From: DATKHR01 sp036557365
GTDB taxonomy: Bacteria > Acidobacteriota > Vicinamibacteria > Vicinamibacterales > CAVVIG01
Assembly (NCBI GenBank): GCA_036557365.1
Contig: DATBHR010000109.1
Coordinates: 25,329-89,328 of the forward strand
Reading direction: 5' to 3'
DNA length: 64,000 nucleotides
Of this stretch, positions 1-9,170 are shown piece after piece. A program made the position numbers and the translations under genes. Every line of letters starts with the position of its first letter. Position 1 is the stretch's first letter. The notes beneath the pieces are model-generated. The model searched no databases, was not told the DNA's origin, and worked only from the letters and a program-made list of their open reading frames with translations.

Positions 1-24
1 CGCTCTGGAAGACTTTGATCGGGT

Positions 25-684
25 GTGGCGCCTATGACAAAATCGGCCCTCCATCACGCGAACGGACCTGCCGTGCACGACGACCACGCGCCGAGCACTC
101 CGGCGGAAATCACTCAGCTGCTGCGAGACTGGCAGGGCGGCAATCGCGATGCGCTCGACCGCCTCGTGCCGATCGTCTACGACGAGTTGCACGTCATGGC
201 GGCGCGCCACCTCGCCGGCGAGCGCCGCAGCGGCACGCTACAGACCACGGCGCTCGTCAGCGAAGCGTACCTGAAGCTCATCGATCAGCGCCGCGTCGAC
301 TGGCAGAACCGCGCGCACTTCTTCGCCATCGCCGCGCGGCTGATGCGGCGGATCCTCATCGACGACGCAAGACGCCGCCTGCGCGAGAAGCGCGGAGGCG
401 ATGCCGTGCAGCTCTCGGTGGACGATCTGCCGATTGCCGCGCAGGCGCCACAGAACGATGCGCTCGACGTCCTCGAGCTCGATCGCGTGCTGCAGGAGCT
501 CGAACAGCTCGATCCGGACCAGGCGCGCATCGTCGAGCTCCGGTTCTTCGGCGGGCTCACCGTCGAGGAAACCGCCGCGGTCGTCGGATCCTCGCCGGCC
601 ACCGTGAAGCGCGAGTGGGCGCTCGCGAAAGGATGGCTCCACCGCGCGCTGACGCGGCGGGACGAGCCGCCCGCCACCTCCTGA
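25..684 (+). CDS. ECF-family RNA polymerase sigma factor
   Basis: A 219-residue sigma-70 family factor made of two sigma domains only. Region 2 covers about residues 27-125 and region 4 about 160-210, where a helix-turn-helix begins at LTVEETAAVVGSS. This is the ECF class common in Acidobacteria and Planctomycetes that accompanies Ser/Thr kinases. It would direct RNA polymerase to an alternative promoter set. The frame opens with GTG at 25; an ATG at 34 would remove three residues, and only 24 bases lie upstream, so the start is uncertain. No anti-sigma factor or kinase is beside it; the next gene faces it from the other strand. Similar factors lie at 13761 and 36877. Confidence 0.9.
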   Translation: MAPMTKSALHHANGPAVHDDHAPSTPAEITQLLRDWQGGNRDALDRLVPIVYDELHVMAARHLAGERRSGTLQTTALVSEAYLKLIDQRRVDWQNRAHFFAIAARLMRRILIDDARRRLREKRGGDAVQLSVDDLPIAAQAPQNDALDVLELDRVLQELEQLDPDQARIVELRFFGGLTVEETAAVVGSSPATVKREWALAKGWLHRALTRRDEPPATS

Positions 685-716
685 CCGGGATCGCCCGAGC
701 GCCGCGAGGCTCGCCC

Positions 717-1376
717 TTAAGGATTCGACGCCGCCGGCGCCTCGTGCGCTTCGTCTGCCGCGGCGCGGATCGCGGGCGCATGCCGTTTGTACAAGTCGAG
801 CAGCAACTTCTCCGCGAACGCGACCTGGTTCAAATCGTACGCAAGCTGTTTGACGACAACGGCGCGGCTGGACGGATCGAAGGCGGCCGTGGACGCGGCG
901 GCAGCCACGACTCTGTCGATGTTTTGCCCGTAGAACGCCTGGACCTGGTAGATCTCCGACAGCGCGGCCACGAGATCGTAGTCGATGAACCGCAGCGCGC
1001 CGGTCGAGAGCGCAGCGTCCCATGCGCCGCGACGCACTTCAGTGGGAAAGTTCATCTTCGTTTCGGCGGGACCCTCCGGGCGAGCGGCGACGAACGCCTC
1101 GAGCGGCGTCTGCTGAGCGTGTGACAGATCGAGGGCACTGAGCCTGGGGCCCCATTGCTGGTGAAGCGGCAGAAACGGCTCGACCTGCTTCCTGTTGTGT
1201 TCGATTTCGGCTCGAAGGCTCCTGAGCACGCGCGTCGCGAGCTCGTGATTGGCGCGGGCCTCGCGATAGTCCGCAACGGCAAACGCCAGCCCGACGCTGA
1301 GCACGATGAACAGTCCTTCGAGGAGCCAGTGACTCCACGACCCGCCGATCTTGGGCGTGTGCGCATGGATTTCCAC
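717..1376 (-). CDS. single-pass membrane protein of unknown function
   Basis: A 219-residue protein starting at GTG. One N-terminal hydrophobic segment lies at about residues 14-34 (WLLEGLFIVLSVGLAFAVA), followed by a charged, probably helical stretch and a soluble remainder without recognisable catalytic motifs. The pattern of one helix followed by an amphipathic coiled region is loosely reminiscent of DUF6090-type proteins, but that is a resemblance only. It converges on the ECF sigma gene with 32 bases between the stop codons, too little for a clear terminator. I do not recognise a function. Confidence 0.65.
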   Translation of the reverse strand: MEIHAHTPKIGGSWSHWLLEGLFIVLSVGLAFAVADYREARANHELATRVLRSLRAEIEHNRKQVEPFLPLHQQWGPRLSALDLSHAQQTPLEAFVAARPEGPAETKMNFPTEVRRGAWDAALSTGALRFIDYDLVAALSEIYQVQAFYGQNIDRVVAAAASTAAFDPSSRAVVVKQLAYDLNQVAFAEKLLLDLYKRHAPAIRAAADEAHEAPAASNP

Positions 1377-1445
1377 GGCGAGATGCTACACGAGGTTCGA
1401 GCTCCTCTGACAGCGGAAGACCGGGCCCCGATTCGTGCGCAGGAA

Positions 1446-2252
1446 TCAGTGCGTCAGGCCGTAAATGAGGTAGTTGACGCCGAGCTTGTAGGCCTCGTTG
1501 GTCTGATCGAACGGGCGAAGTCCGCGGCCCGACCACTCCCAGAACTGCGAGACGTCGGTGTTGTAGTTGATGATCGCCATCAGGCGCTTGTGCGGATCGT
1601 TGTCCTCGAAGATTCCCCTGAACACCGGATCGCCGCCGACGTACGCCTGCGGAAAGTGCTCGAGGTCGTTGATCTCGAAGAACGTGTGGAAGATCGGATC
1701 GTCGGGTGACAGATCGTAGAACCGCACGTCGGGCAGCACCCGGCGCATCGCCTCCGCGAACGGCTCCCATCCCCCGCCGTACAGTCCGCGCCAGCCCGGC
1801 GGCTTGAAGTCGTCGACGAACAGGAAGCCGCCCTTTTGAAGATAGGCGCGCAGTCCCGCGGCTTCCTTGTCGGTGACGGTCCACCAGCCGACCTCGATGA
1901 TGTACGCGATCGGATACTTGAAGAGCTCCGGATCGTCGAGCGTCACGGTGTTGATGTCGTCGTGCACGTCGAGCAGGCTCACCTCGCCCATGATCTTCAT
2001 GAGGTTGTGCTCGGCGAGCGGATATCCGTGAATCCAGGACGGGCGCCGTCCGGGCCAGTAGCCGCCGGGTGCGGGATCGTACCGCACGCGCACGAACGTG
2101 AAGCGGCCGTCGTACGGGATGTTCGGCAGCGGCTTGTACGGCGCGCCCACGAGGCCGAACCCGAACTGCGCGAGCGCCGCGCTGCCCATCGCCAGCACGA
2201 TGACGGCCGCACCCGCCAGGGTCACGCGACGCGCGCTCAACCGAATCCTCAT
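1446..2252 (-). CDS. DUF4159 secreted protein
   Basis: A 268-residue protein with an N-terminal signal peptide (about residues 1-28, ending near ALAQFGFG). The remainder matches the pattern of DUF4159 proteins: FTFVRVRYDP near the start, then NLMKIMGEVS, IIEVGWWTVTDKE, GGFLFVDDF and a C-terminal YKLGVNYLIYGLTH. DUF4159 has a class-I-amidotransferase-like fold, but its activity is unknown. I chose the ATG at 2252 because it begins directly before the signal peptide; the frame is open further upstream but that part is arginine- and serine-rich shadow sequence of the neighbouring gene. The protein is probably periplasmic. Confidence 0.85.
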   Translation of the reverse strand: MRIRLSARRVTLAGAAVIVLAMGSAALAQFGFGLVGAPYKPLPNIPYDGRFTFVRVRYDPAPGGYWPGRRPSWIHGYPLAEHNLMKIMGEVSLLDVHDDINTVTLDDPELFKYPIAYIIEVGWWTVTDKEAAGLRAYLQKGGFLFVDDFKPPGWRGLYGGGWEPFAEAMRRVLPDVRFYDLSPDDPIFHTFFEINDLEHFPQAYVGGDPVFRGIFEDNDPHKRLMAIINYNTDVSQFWEWSGRGLRPFDQTNEAYKLGVNYLIYGLTH

Positions 2253-2340
2253 GGCGCTCGTTCGATGATACTGCGCCACGATCCCGATGACGCCGCGCCT
2301 TCCATGCACGTAAAGGAAGCGCGACGAAACCGTGTCCGCG

Positions 2341-2799
2341 TCAGACCGCCGGCAGGCCGAACGTCCCGTCGACGACGCGGACGAAGCTGCGCTCTTCCTT
2401 GAGGATGAACCGCTTCGACTGCGCCATCTCGAAGTTGGCGCGGCCGGCTTCGTCCTGACGGATCTTCGACCGGTATTTTTCGTAGGCGGCGAGGCTGTCG
2501 AAGCCGATGAGCGCCCAGCCGACGTCGTTCGTGCCCTCGTGCGGAACGAAGTAGCCGACCAGGTGGCCGCCGCATCGCGGGATGATGCGTCCCCAGTTTT
2601 CCGCATACTTCGTGAACGCATCCATCTGAAACGGATCGATCTCGTAGCGGATGAGGCAGACGACGGTCATCGTTTTGCTCCTGATAGCGTCTCGAGTCGT
2701 TGAACCGTACGAGCGGCCGCAACCGGCGACGGCCACGCTGCCGAGGACGGCCATCGCCTCACGTCGAGTGATGATTCGGGACGTCCGCTCGTCGGACAT
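2341..2799 (-). CDS. NIPSNAP-like protein, possibly a Tat lipoprotein
   Basis: The last 109 residues form a complete NIPSNAP/dimeric alpha-beta-barrel domain (MTVVCLIRYEIDPFQMDAF through FEMAQSKRFI). The 43 codons in front of it encode a convincing Tat lipoprotein leader: a TRREAM twin arginine, a short hydrophobic run and a VAGC lipobox at residues 24-27. A 152-residue start at ATG 2799 gives the exported form. However, the internal ATG at 2670 has an excellent AGGAG seven bases upstream, which would give a cytoplasmic 109-residue form, whereas 2799 has no clear ribosome site. Both starts are possible. The gene is divergent from the ArsR gene at 2851. The biochemical role of NIPSNAP proteins is poorly defined. 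Confidence 0.7.
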   Translation of the reverse strand: MSDERTSRIITRREAMAVLGSVAVAGCGRSYGSTTRDAIRSKTMTVVCLIRYEIDPFQMDAFTKYAENWGRIIPRCGGHLVGYFVPHEGTNDVGWALIGFDSLAAYEKYRSKIRQDEAGRANFEMAQSKRFILKEERSFVRVVDGTFGLPAV

Positions 2800-2850
2800 G
2801 GGACCAGTCTGACCGTTGGGCGGCATCGACACTTCGTTTATCATCGAACA

Positions 2851-3555
2851 ATGAATGTCGACCGCCATGACGGCGCGCTCTCCGGGATCGCATCGGCGAT
2901 CGCCGAGCCCGCCCGCGTGCGAATGCTCTACTGCCTGCTCGACGGCCGCGCGCGCACGAGCACGGAGCTCGCGGCGGTTGCCGGCGTCGGACCGTCTACC
3001 GCCAGCGTGCACCTGCAGCGGCTCGCGAAGCGTCAGCTGGTTACGGCGACGTCGCAGGGCAAGCATCGCTACTACACGATCGACAACCCGTCGGTGGCGG
3101 CCGCACTCGAAGCGCTCAGCGTCCTCGCCGGCGGGGACCGCGAGACGTTCGTGCCGACGACGCCGCGCGCGCTCTGCGCGGCACGACGCTGCTACGACCA
3201 CATTGCGGGAACGCTCGGCGTCACGCTTCACGATCGGCTGCGCTCGCTTCGGTGGCTGGTCGAAAGCGGCGACGGCTACGACCTCACCGCGGCCGGCGCA
3301 AGCGCGCTCGAAAAGCTCGGCGTCGATCTGCCGCACGCGCGCGGTCAGCGCCGGCGGTTTGCGTTCCCGTGCCTCGATTGGAGCGAACGACGTCCGCACC
3401 TCGCGGGCGCGCTCGGTTCGGCGCTTCTTCAGCTCGCACTGAAGCGCCGCTGGATTCTGCAGGAGCTCGACAGCCGCGCGCTGGCCGTCACGCGTGCCGG
3501 GCGGCGGGAACTGTCGGTCCGGTTCGGCGTCGCGGTCGAGAGTCCGGACGGGTAA
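2851..3555 (+). CDS. ArsR-family winged-helix transcriptional regulator
   Basis: A 234-residue regulator with an N-terminal winged helix-turn-helix (about residues 12-85; STELAAVAGVGPSTASVHL is the recognition part), followed by about 140 residues of unknown sensing function. It has the HTH_20/ArsR pattern and no CxC metal-binding motif in the DNA-binding helix, so it is probably not a classical metal sensor. Cysteines lie in the middle (ALCAARRC). It is the first gene of an apparent two-gene operon; the methyltransferase-like gene starts 3 bases after its stop. It is divergent from the NIPSNAP gene 51 bases away, so it may control both directions. Confidence 0.85.
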   Translation: MNVDRHDGALSGIASAIAEPARVRMLYCLLDGRARTSTELAAVAGVGPSTASVHLQRLAKRQLVTATSQGKHRYYTIDNPSVAAALEALSVLAGGDRETFVPTTPRALCAARRCYDHIAGTLGVTLHDRLRSLRWLVESGDGYDLTAAGASALEKLGVDLPHARGQRRRFAFPCLDWSERRPHLAGALGSALLQLALKRRWILQELDSRALAVTRAGRRELSVRFGVAVESPDG

Positions 3556-3558
3556 TCC

Positions 3559-4233
3559 GTGACGCTGAATGCGCAGGCGTGGACCGCGCTCGTCGTGCTC
3601 GCGCTCGCGATGGCGCTCGTGCTGTTCGTGCCCGCCGGAAGCGTCCGCTACTGGCAGGCCTGGATCTACCTGGCGGTGTTCCTCGCCGCCTCCGGACTCA
3701 CGACGCTGGACTTGATGACGCGCGATCCCGCGCTGCTCGAACGTCGCATGCGCGGCGGGCCGACGGCCGAACGGGAGCGGACGCAGCAGATCGTCATGCT
3801 GTTCGCGTCGCTTTCCTTCGTGGCGCTGCTCGTCGTGCCGGCGCTCGACTATCGCTACGGCTGGACCACCGTCCCGGTGTTCCTCGTCGTGATCGGCAAC
3901 GTCCTCGTGGCCGTCGGCTTCTACTTGATCGTCCTCGTCTATCGCGAGAACACGTTCACCGCGGCGACGATCCAGGTGACCGCCGGTCAAACGGTCGTGT
4001 CGACCGGCCCGTACGCGGTCGTGCGCCATCCGATGTACGCGAGCGCGTTCGTTTATCTCATCGGCACTCCGCTCGCGCTCGGCTCGTACGCCGGCTTCAT
4101 TCCGCTCGCGGTGATGATGGTCTGCATCGTGGTGCGGCTGCTCGACGAGGAACGTCTGCTGTCACGGGACCTGCCGGGCTACGACGAGTACCGGTCGCGC
4201 GTTCGGTATCGTCTCCTGCCCAACGTCTGGTAA
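3559..4233 (+). CDS. isoprenylcysteine carboxyl methyltransferase-like membrane protein
   Basis: A 224-residue integral membrane protein with about five hydrophobic segments. The C-terminal half carries the signature of the ICMT/PEMT methyltransferase superfamily: GPYAVVRHPMYAS at about residues 153-165, then an EER acidic site and YDEYRSRVRYRLLP. In the family these bind S-adenosylmethionine and the substrate head group. Bacterial members methylate unknown lipids or isoprenoids, so the substrate cannot be given. The start is GTG, 3 bases after the ArsR gene, which implies cotranscription and regulation by that protein. Confidence 0.85.
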   Translation: MTLNAQAWTALVVLALAMALVLFVPAGSVRYWQAWIYLAVFLAASGLTTLDLMTRDPALLERRMRGGPTAERERTQQIVMLFASLSFVALLVVPALDYRYGWTTVPVFLVVIGNVLVAVGFYLIVLVYRENTFTAATIQVTAGQTVVSTGPYAVVRHPMYASAFVYLIGTPLALGSYAGFIPLAVMMVCIVVRLLDEERLLSRDLPGYDEYRSRVRYRLLPNVW

Positions 4234-4293
4234 GAGCCTGCTCAGGCGACGAGATCAGCGAACAATCTTCGCGATCATCCGTATTGGAAAGGT

Positions 4294-6750
4294 ATGCGCC
4301 TTGGCCAGGTCGCCCGCCGACTGCTTCAGCTCCCCGTGTTCACCGGCGTCGCCATCCTCACGCTTGCCCTCGGCATCGGCGCCAACGCCGCCATCTTCAG
4401 CGTGGTCGACGGCATCCTGCTGAAACCGCTGCCGTACCCGCATCCCGATCAGCTCGTCGTGCTCGACCAGACGGCGGCGGGACTCGACTTGAAGCGGACC
4501 GGCATGGCCCCGTTCCTCTACTACACATATAGAGAGGAAGGGCGGATCTTTCAGGACGTCGGCATGTGGACGAACGACTCGTTGAGCGTCACCGGCCTCG
4601 CCGAGCCTGAACAGGTGACGGGCATGGACGTCACCGACGGACTCCTGCCGCTCGTCGGCGCCAGGCCGATGCTCGGGCGCATTTTCACGCGGCAGGACGA
4701 CTCGCCGCAGAGCGCAGAAACGGTCATCCTGATGGCGCCGTACTGGCGCGCACGGTTCGGCAGCGATCCGTCGGTCATCGGACGGCGACTCCTCCTCGAC
4801 GGCAAGGCCCACGAGATCATCGGCGTCCTGCCCGATTCGTTCCGCTTTCTCGACGAACGGCCGTCTCTTCTTCTACCCATGCGCCTCGATCGCTCGAAGG
4901 TCCGCCTCGGGCAGTTCAGCTATCAGGCGATCGCGCGGCTGAAGGACGGCGCGACGTTGAAGGACGCATCGAACGAAATCGCGCGGCTGATTCCTGAGGC
5001 GCTCGTGCGCTTCCCGCCGTTCCCCGGATTCAGCGTCAAGATGTTCGAGGACGCCAAACTCCTGCCGAACCCGCAGAGCCTGAAAGACGATGTGATTGGG
5101 GACATTTCGTCCGCGTTGTGGGTGCTGATGGGAACGATCGGGATCGTCCTGCTGATCGCATGCGCGAACGTCGCCAACCTGCTGCTCGTACGCGCCGAAG
5201 GACGTCAGCAGGAGCTTTCCGTCCGCTCCGCGCTCGGCGCCAGCCGCGGCCGCATCGTCTACGAGCTGCTCGCCGAGAGCGTCATGCTCGGGCTCGTCGG
5301 CGGGCTCGTCGGTCTCGCGCTCGCGTACGCAGCCGTCCGCGCGCTGCTCGCGCTCGCGCCCGCGAACCTTCCGCGTCTCGACACCATCGGCGTCAACGGA
5401 ACCGTGCTTCTGTTTACGTTCATCGTGTCAATCGCGGCCGGTCTGTTCTTCGGCATCATCCCGGCGTGGAAATATGCAGGACCGAACGTCGCCGAAGGTT
5501 TGAGAGGCAGCAGCCGCACGTCCAGCGCCAGCCGCGACCGGCACCGCGCGCGCAACGCGCTCGTCGTCGTGCAAATCGCGCTGGCGCTCGTGCTGCTCGT
5601 CGGATCGGGACTGATGATCCGGACGTTCATCGCCATGCGGAACGTCCACCCGGGATTCACCGCACCGCAGGACGTGCTCACGCTCCGGCTGTTCATCCCG
5701 GAAACACAGGTGAAGGACGCCGAGGCGGTGGTTCGCATGCAGCAGTCGATCATCGACAAGATCGCGGCGGTTCCCGGCGTGACCAGCGTCGGGATGTCGT
5801 CGCTGACGCCGATGACCGGTAACAGCTGGAGCGATCCGATTTACGCCGCCGACCGCAACTACACGCAGAACGAAATTCCGCCGATCCGCATGTTCAAATT
5901 CGCCTCTCCCGGCCTTCTGAAAACGATGGGCACGCGGCTCATCGCCGGACGCGACCTGACGTGGGACGATGTCTATCAGAAGCGCCAGGTCGTTCTCGTC
6001 TCCGATTCGCTCGCGCGCGAACTCTGGAAAGATCCATCGGCCGCAATCGGCAAACAGCTGCGCGAAAACCCGAAGTCGGCGTGGCGTGAAGTCGTGGGCG
6101 TCGTCGAAGACGAGCGTCAGAAAGGTCTCGACCAGCCGGCGCCCGCGATCGTGACGTGGCCGGTGATGATGGAACACTTCGAGGGCGACGAGGGCGTGTT
6201 CGTACGTCGCTCGATGGTGTTCGCGGTCCGAAGTCCCCGCACGGGATCTGCAGGGTTCACGAACGAGGTGAGCCGCGCCATCTGGTCGATGAACCCGGAT
6301 CTGCCGCTGGCGAACGTCCGCCCGCTCGACGCGCTGGTGCGGTCCTCGATGGCGCGCACGTCCTTCACGCTCGTGATGCTCGCCGTCGCCGGCGCGATGG
6401 CGCTCTTGCTCGGCATCGCCGGCATCTACGGCGTCATCGCCTATTCGGTATCGCAGCGCACCCGTGAAATCGGGATCCGTATGGCGCTCGGCGCGCAGCG
6501 GTCGGAAGTGACGCGCCTGTTCGTCCGCTACGGTCTGCGTCTCGCCGTCGTCGGACTGCTCGCGGGCCTGGTGACCGCGGCGGCGCTGACGCGGCTGATG
6601 AAGTCGCTGCTCTTCGGCATCACGGCGACCGATCCGCTGACGTACGGATTGGTCTGCCTCGGGCTGATCACGATTGCCGGGCTCGCGAGCTATCTGCCGG
6701 CGTTGCGCGCCGCGACGGTCAATCCGGTCACCGCGCTGCGGGCCGAATGA
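4294..6750 (+). CDS. ADOP/MacB-like ABC transporter permease
   Basis: An 818-residue permease of the acidobacterial duplicated orphan permease type. It has two FtsX-like halves. The first has an N-terminal helix (about 15-37), a periplasmic MacB core domain (about 40-270) and helices at about 275-300, 325-352 and 370-390. The second repeats this, with a helix at about 420-443, a second core domain and three C-terminal helices after residue 690. Typical motifs are LTLALGIGANAAIFSVVDG, ACANVANLLLVR and REIGIRMALGAQ. No ATPase gene is adjacent on this strand, as is usual for the family, so the energising partner is unknown. This copy lacks the cytoplasmic N-terminal extension seen in the one at 45141. 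Confidence 0.92.
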   Translation: MRLGQVARRLLQLPVFTGVAILTLALGIGANAAIFSVVDGILLKPLPYPHPDQLVVLDQTAAGLDLKRTGMAPFLYYTYREEGRIFQDVGMWTNDSLSVTGLAEPEQVTGMDVTDGLLPLVGARPMLGRIFTRQDDSPQSAETVILMAPYWRARFGSDPSVIGRRLLLDGKAHEIIGVLPDSFRFLDERPSLLLPMRLDRSKVRLGQFSYQAIARLKDGATLKDASNEIARLIPEALVRFPPFPGFSVKMFEDAKLLPNPQSLKDDVIGDISSALWVLMGTIGIVLLIACANVANLLLVRAEGRQQELSVRSALGASRGRIVYELLAESVMLGLVGGLVGLALAYAAVRALLALAPANLPRLDTIGVNGTVLLFTFIVSIAAGLFFGIIPAWKYAGPNVAEGLRGSSRTSSASRDRHRARNALVVVQIALALVLLVGSGLMIRTFIAMRNVHPGFTAPQDVLTLRLFIPETQVKDAEAVVRMQQSIIDKIAAVPGVTSVGMSSLTPMTGNSWSDPIYAADRNYTQNEIPPIRMFKFASPGLLKTMGTRLIAGRDLTWDDVYQKRQVVLVSDSLARELWKDPSAAIGKQLRENPKSAWREVVGVVEDERQKGLDQPAPAIVTWPVMMEHFEGDEGVFVRRSMVFAVRSPRTGSAGFTNEVSRAIWSMNPDLPLANVRPLDALVRSSMARTSFTLVMLAVAGAMALLLGIAGIYGVIAYSVSQRTREIGIRMALGAQRSEVTRLFVRYGLRLAVVGLLAGLVTAAALTRLMKSLLFGITATDPLTYGLVCLGLITIAGLASYLPALRAATVNPVTALRAE

Positions 6751-6763
6751 CGGAAGGCCCGCA

Positions 6764-7513
6764 CTACTCCCATCGAAAGACTCTGGTGGACGCCGCCATC
6801 ACGATCAGGAACATCACGATCAGGATGGCGACGTCGCTGAGATGCGCCATCCATCCTTCTCCCCGCCAGACTCCCCGCAGCAGCGACACCGCATACGTCA
6901 GCGGTAGCACGCGGGCCAGCGCACGGAGCAGCGGCGGCATCGCATTCACCGGGACGAACAGTCCCGACAACCCCAGCATCGGATAGAGAATCAGCGTGCC
7001 GAGCGGCTGCGCGAACCGCGCCGTCGGCACGACGCTCGCGACCAGAAATCCCAATGACAGGATGCTCAGCGTGCTGAAGAGGAGGGCGATGGTGAACGAC
7101 ACGAGCGGCACGCCTGGCGGAATCGGAAAGTAGCGACGCCCGGCGATGAGCATCGCCACGAGCGTCACGGCGGTGAAGAGCAGCTTGACGGTCACGTGGG
7201 CCGTCAAGATCGTGAACGGCCGCAACGGTGTCGCGCGAAGGCGCCGCAGGATTCCTCCCTCCCGATAGATCGCGATGATCGCGATGAGCGAGAGCACGGC
7301 GCTCGCCGCAATCAGCATCGCGCTCAGAATCGGCAGGTCCACCGACAGCGCGCGCGGGACTTGAGACGCGGCGGTCTGTGCACGCGGACCGAGCAGCCGT
7401 GCGAACCCGAGGTAGATCACGATCGGAATGCCAATCGTCCCGATCACGCCGAGCGGCTCGCGCATGAAGATTTTGATTTCCAGCCAGGTGAGTCGCCAGA
7501 GTCCACGCAGCAT
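6764..7513 (-). CDS. ABC-2 type transporter permease
   Basis: A 249-residue membrane protein with six predicted helices and the ABC-2 architecture: a first helix near residue 25, a long second segment, and the block LGFLVASVVPTARFAQPL followed by GLSGLFVPVNAMPPLLR, a typical DrrB/ABC-2 signature. It forms the membrane half of an exporter together with the ATPase gene directly upstream in the operon; 9 bases separate the ATPase stop from this ATG. The substrate is unknown; DrrAB-like systems export drugs, lipids or polysaccharides. It converges on the ADOP permease with 13 bases between stops. Confidence 0.9.
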   Translation of the reverse strand: MLRGLWRLTWLEIKIFMREPLGVIGTIGIPIVIYLGFARLLGPRAQTAASQVPRALSVDLPILSAMLIAASAVLSLIAIIAIYREGGILRRLRATPLRPFTILTAHVTVKLLFTAVTLVAMLIAGRRYFPIPPGVPLVSFTIALLFSTLSILSLGFLVASVVPTARFAQPLGTLILYPMLGLSGLFVPVNAMPPLLRALARVLPLTYAVSLLRGVWRGEGWMAHLSDVAILIVMFLIVMAASTRVFRWE

Positions 7514-7522
7514 GCACGTCCT

Positions 7523-8467
7523 TCAGTTTCGAATCTGGTGTCCGGTCACCCTGAGAAACACGTCCTCGAGCGTCGGCATCTCCGTGCGGAAATCGGTCAC
7601 GCGGATGCGGTGCTCGGCCAGGCAGTGGATGACCTCCGTCACCAAATCGTCTCGGCGCCCGCGAACCGTGAACCGCGTCGCGTCGGCACGAACGGATTCC
7701 ACGCCGGGAAGCGCCTGAAATCGACCCGCGGCGCCGGGATCGTCCGTCACGACGATGACCGTGCGCTCGGGGCAGTGGCGGCGCACGAGATCCGCGGGAG
7801 CGCCGACGTCGACGATGCGGCCGTGGTCGATGATGGCGACACGGTCGCAGAGACGTTCGGCTTCTTCCATGAGATGCGTCGTGAGGAACACCGTCTTGCC
7901 GCGCTCGCGGATGTCGCGCACGAGATCCCAGATGGCGCGCCGCGCCTGCGGATCGAGGCCGGTGGTCAGCTCGTCGAGGAAGACCAGCTCGGGGTCGTTG
8001 ATGAGCGCAAGCGCGATGAACAGGCGCTGTTTCTGGCCGCCGGACAGCGTCATGAACCAGGCGTTCCGCTTGTCGCTCAGACCCAGCTGCTCCAGCAGCC
8101 GGTCACCGTTCACCGATCGCGGATAGAACGACGCCCACAGGCCCACCGCTTCGTGAACCTTGATCCGCTTCTGGAGCTGCGTCTCCTGCAGCTGGACGCC
8201 GATCCGCTGTTGCAAGGCGTACGCATCACGCGCCGGATCGAGTCCCAGGACGGCGATGGATCCGCGATCGGGCGCGCGAAGGCCCTCGACGCACTCCATT
8301 GTCGTCGTCTTGCCCGCTCCGTTGGGACCGATGAGTCCGAAGATTTCGCCTGCCTGCACCTCGAGCGACACGTCGTCGACGGCGACGGTACGGCCGTAGG
8401 CCTTGCGGATTGCGCGAACGGCGACAACCGGTTGATGATTCACGGGCGCGACCACGCATTCTGCCAT
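7523..8467 (-). CDS. ABC transporter ATP-binding protein (DrrA/CcmA type)
   Basis: A 314-residue ATPase. The Walker A motif GPNGAGKTTT is at residues 47-56, the signature LSGGQKQR near 145, Walker B (LVFLDE followed by the D-loop TTGLDP) near 165, and an H-loop TTHLMEE near 200. After about residue 220 there is a C-terminal extension of the DrrA type. It powers the ABC-2 permease encoded next. Its ATG overlaps the ATG of the divergent gene at 8466 within the tetramer CATG, so either this start or the neighbour's may lie further in; internal GTG codons exist at codons 5 and 6. Confidence 0.93.
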   Translation of the reverse strand: MAECVVAPVNHQPVVAVRAIRKAYGRTVAVDDVSLEVQAGEIFGLIGPNGAGKTTTMECVEGLRAPDRGSIAVLGLDPARDAYALQQRIGVQLQETQLQKRIKVHEAVGLWASFYPRSVNGDRLLEQLGLSDKRNAWFMTLSGGQKQRLFIALALINDPELVFLDELTTGLDPQARRAIWDLVRDIRERGKTVFLTTHLMEEAERLCDRVAIIDHGRIVDVGAPADLVRRHCPERTVIVVTDDPGAAGRFQALPGVESVRADATRFTVRGRRDDLVTEVIHCLAEHRIRVTDFRTEMPTLEDVFLRVTGHQIRN

Positions 8468-9128
8468 GCCGTCTCAACCTTCTCCACCGTCCGTCGGCGA
8501 TCCGATCCCGCCCGCATGCGAGGTCATCGAGGTCCACGTCGCCGAGCTGCAGCAGCTGTTCAACGCGATCGACCCGTCGCCGTTCCGCGAGAAGGATCTC
8601 GACGCCAACGCGGAAGAATTCATCGTCGGCTGGGCGCGGGATGCACCGCGCGACGCGCCAGTCGCGCTGCTCGTGTACCTGGATCGACCGGCCGGCCTCG
8701 CCGAAGAATCGGCGGTGCTGCGTGGCGCCGTTCACGAGTTCTTCGGTCAGCGTGCGCGACGGGCACGGCAGCAGCTTCGTCAGGTGTTTCGCGTCGGCCG
8801 CACGAGCCTCATCATCGGCCTCGCGTTCCTGTCGGTCTCGCTGCTCGTCGGTCATTTCGCGTCGAGCGTGCTCGGCGACGGACTCGGCGCACTCTTGCGC
8901 GAAAGCCTCCTCATCGGCGGCTGGGTCGCGATGTGGCGTCCGATGGAAATTTTCCTGTACGACTGGTGGCCGATCCGGTCCGACGCGACGCTCTACGATC
9001 GTCTCGGCCGCATGCCGGTGCGCATCGCGTACACGAGCGATGCGAGCTCCGAGGCGTGGCGTTGGGACTGGCCCGCCGCAAAGCCGGGTTCCGGTCAGCG
9101 TCCGCCGGCGGAGCCCTCAAAAAAATGA
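8466..9128 (+). CDS. conserved membrane protein of unknown function
   Basis: A 220-residue protein with a soluble N-terminal half, two membrane helices (about 110-132 and 140-163) and a short cytoplasmic tail. The second helix ends in an unusual aromatic block, GWVAMWRPMEIFLYDWWP, which I recall from unannotated proteins in other bacteria but cannot name. The N-terminal part carries EVHVAELQQLFNAIDPSPF and ALLVYLDRP. There is no sign of enzymatic residues. Its start codon overlaps that of the divergent ABC ATPase gene. Confidence 0.75.
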   Translation: MPSQPSPPSVGDPIPPACEVIEVHVAELQQLFNAIDPSPFREKDLDANAEEFIVGWARDAPRDAPVALLVYLDRPAGLAEESAVLRGAVHEFFGQRARRARQQLRQVFRVGRTSLIIGLAFLSVSLLVGHFASSVLGDGLGALLRESLLIGGWVAMWRPMEIFLYDWWPIRSDATLYDRLGRMPVRIAYTSDASSEAWRWDWPAAKPGSGQRPPAEPSKK

Positions 9129-9170
9129 TCGACGGATAACATGAACGCCTCATTCGGAAGGAGACGCCGC

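Noticed and set aside
2341..4029. 562-residue minus-strand frame
   Set aside because: Only the last 109-152 residues are the NIPSNAP gene; the rest is an antisense frame through the ArsR and methyltransferase-like genes.
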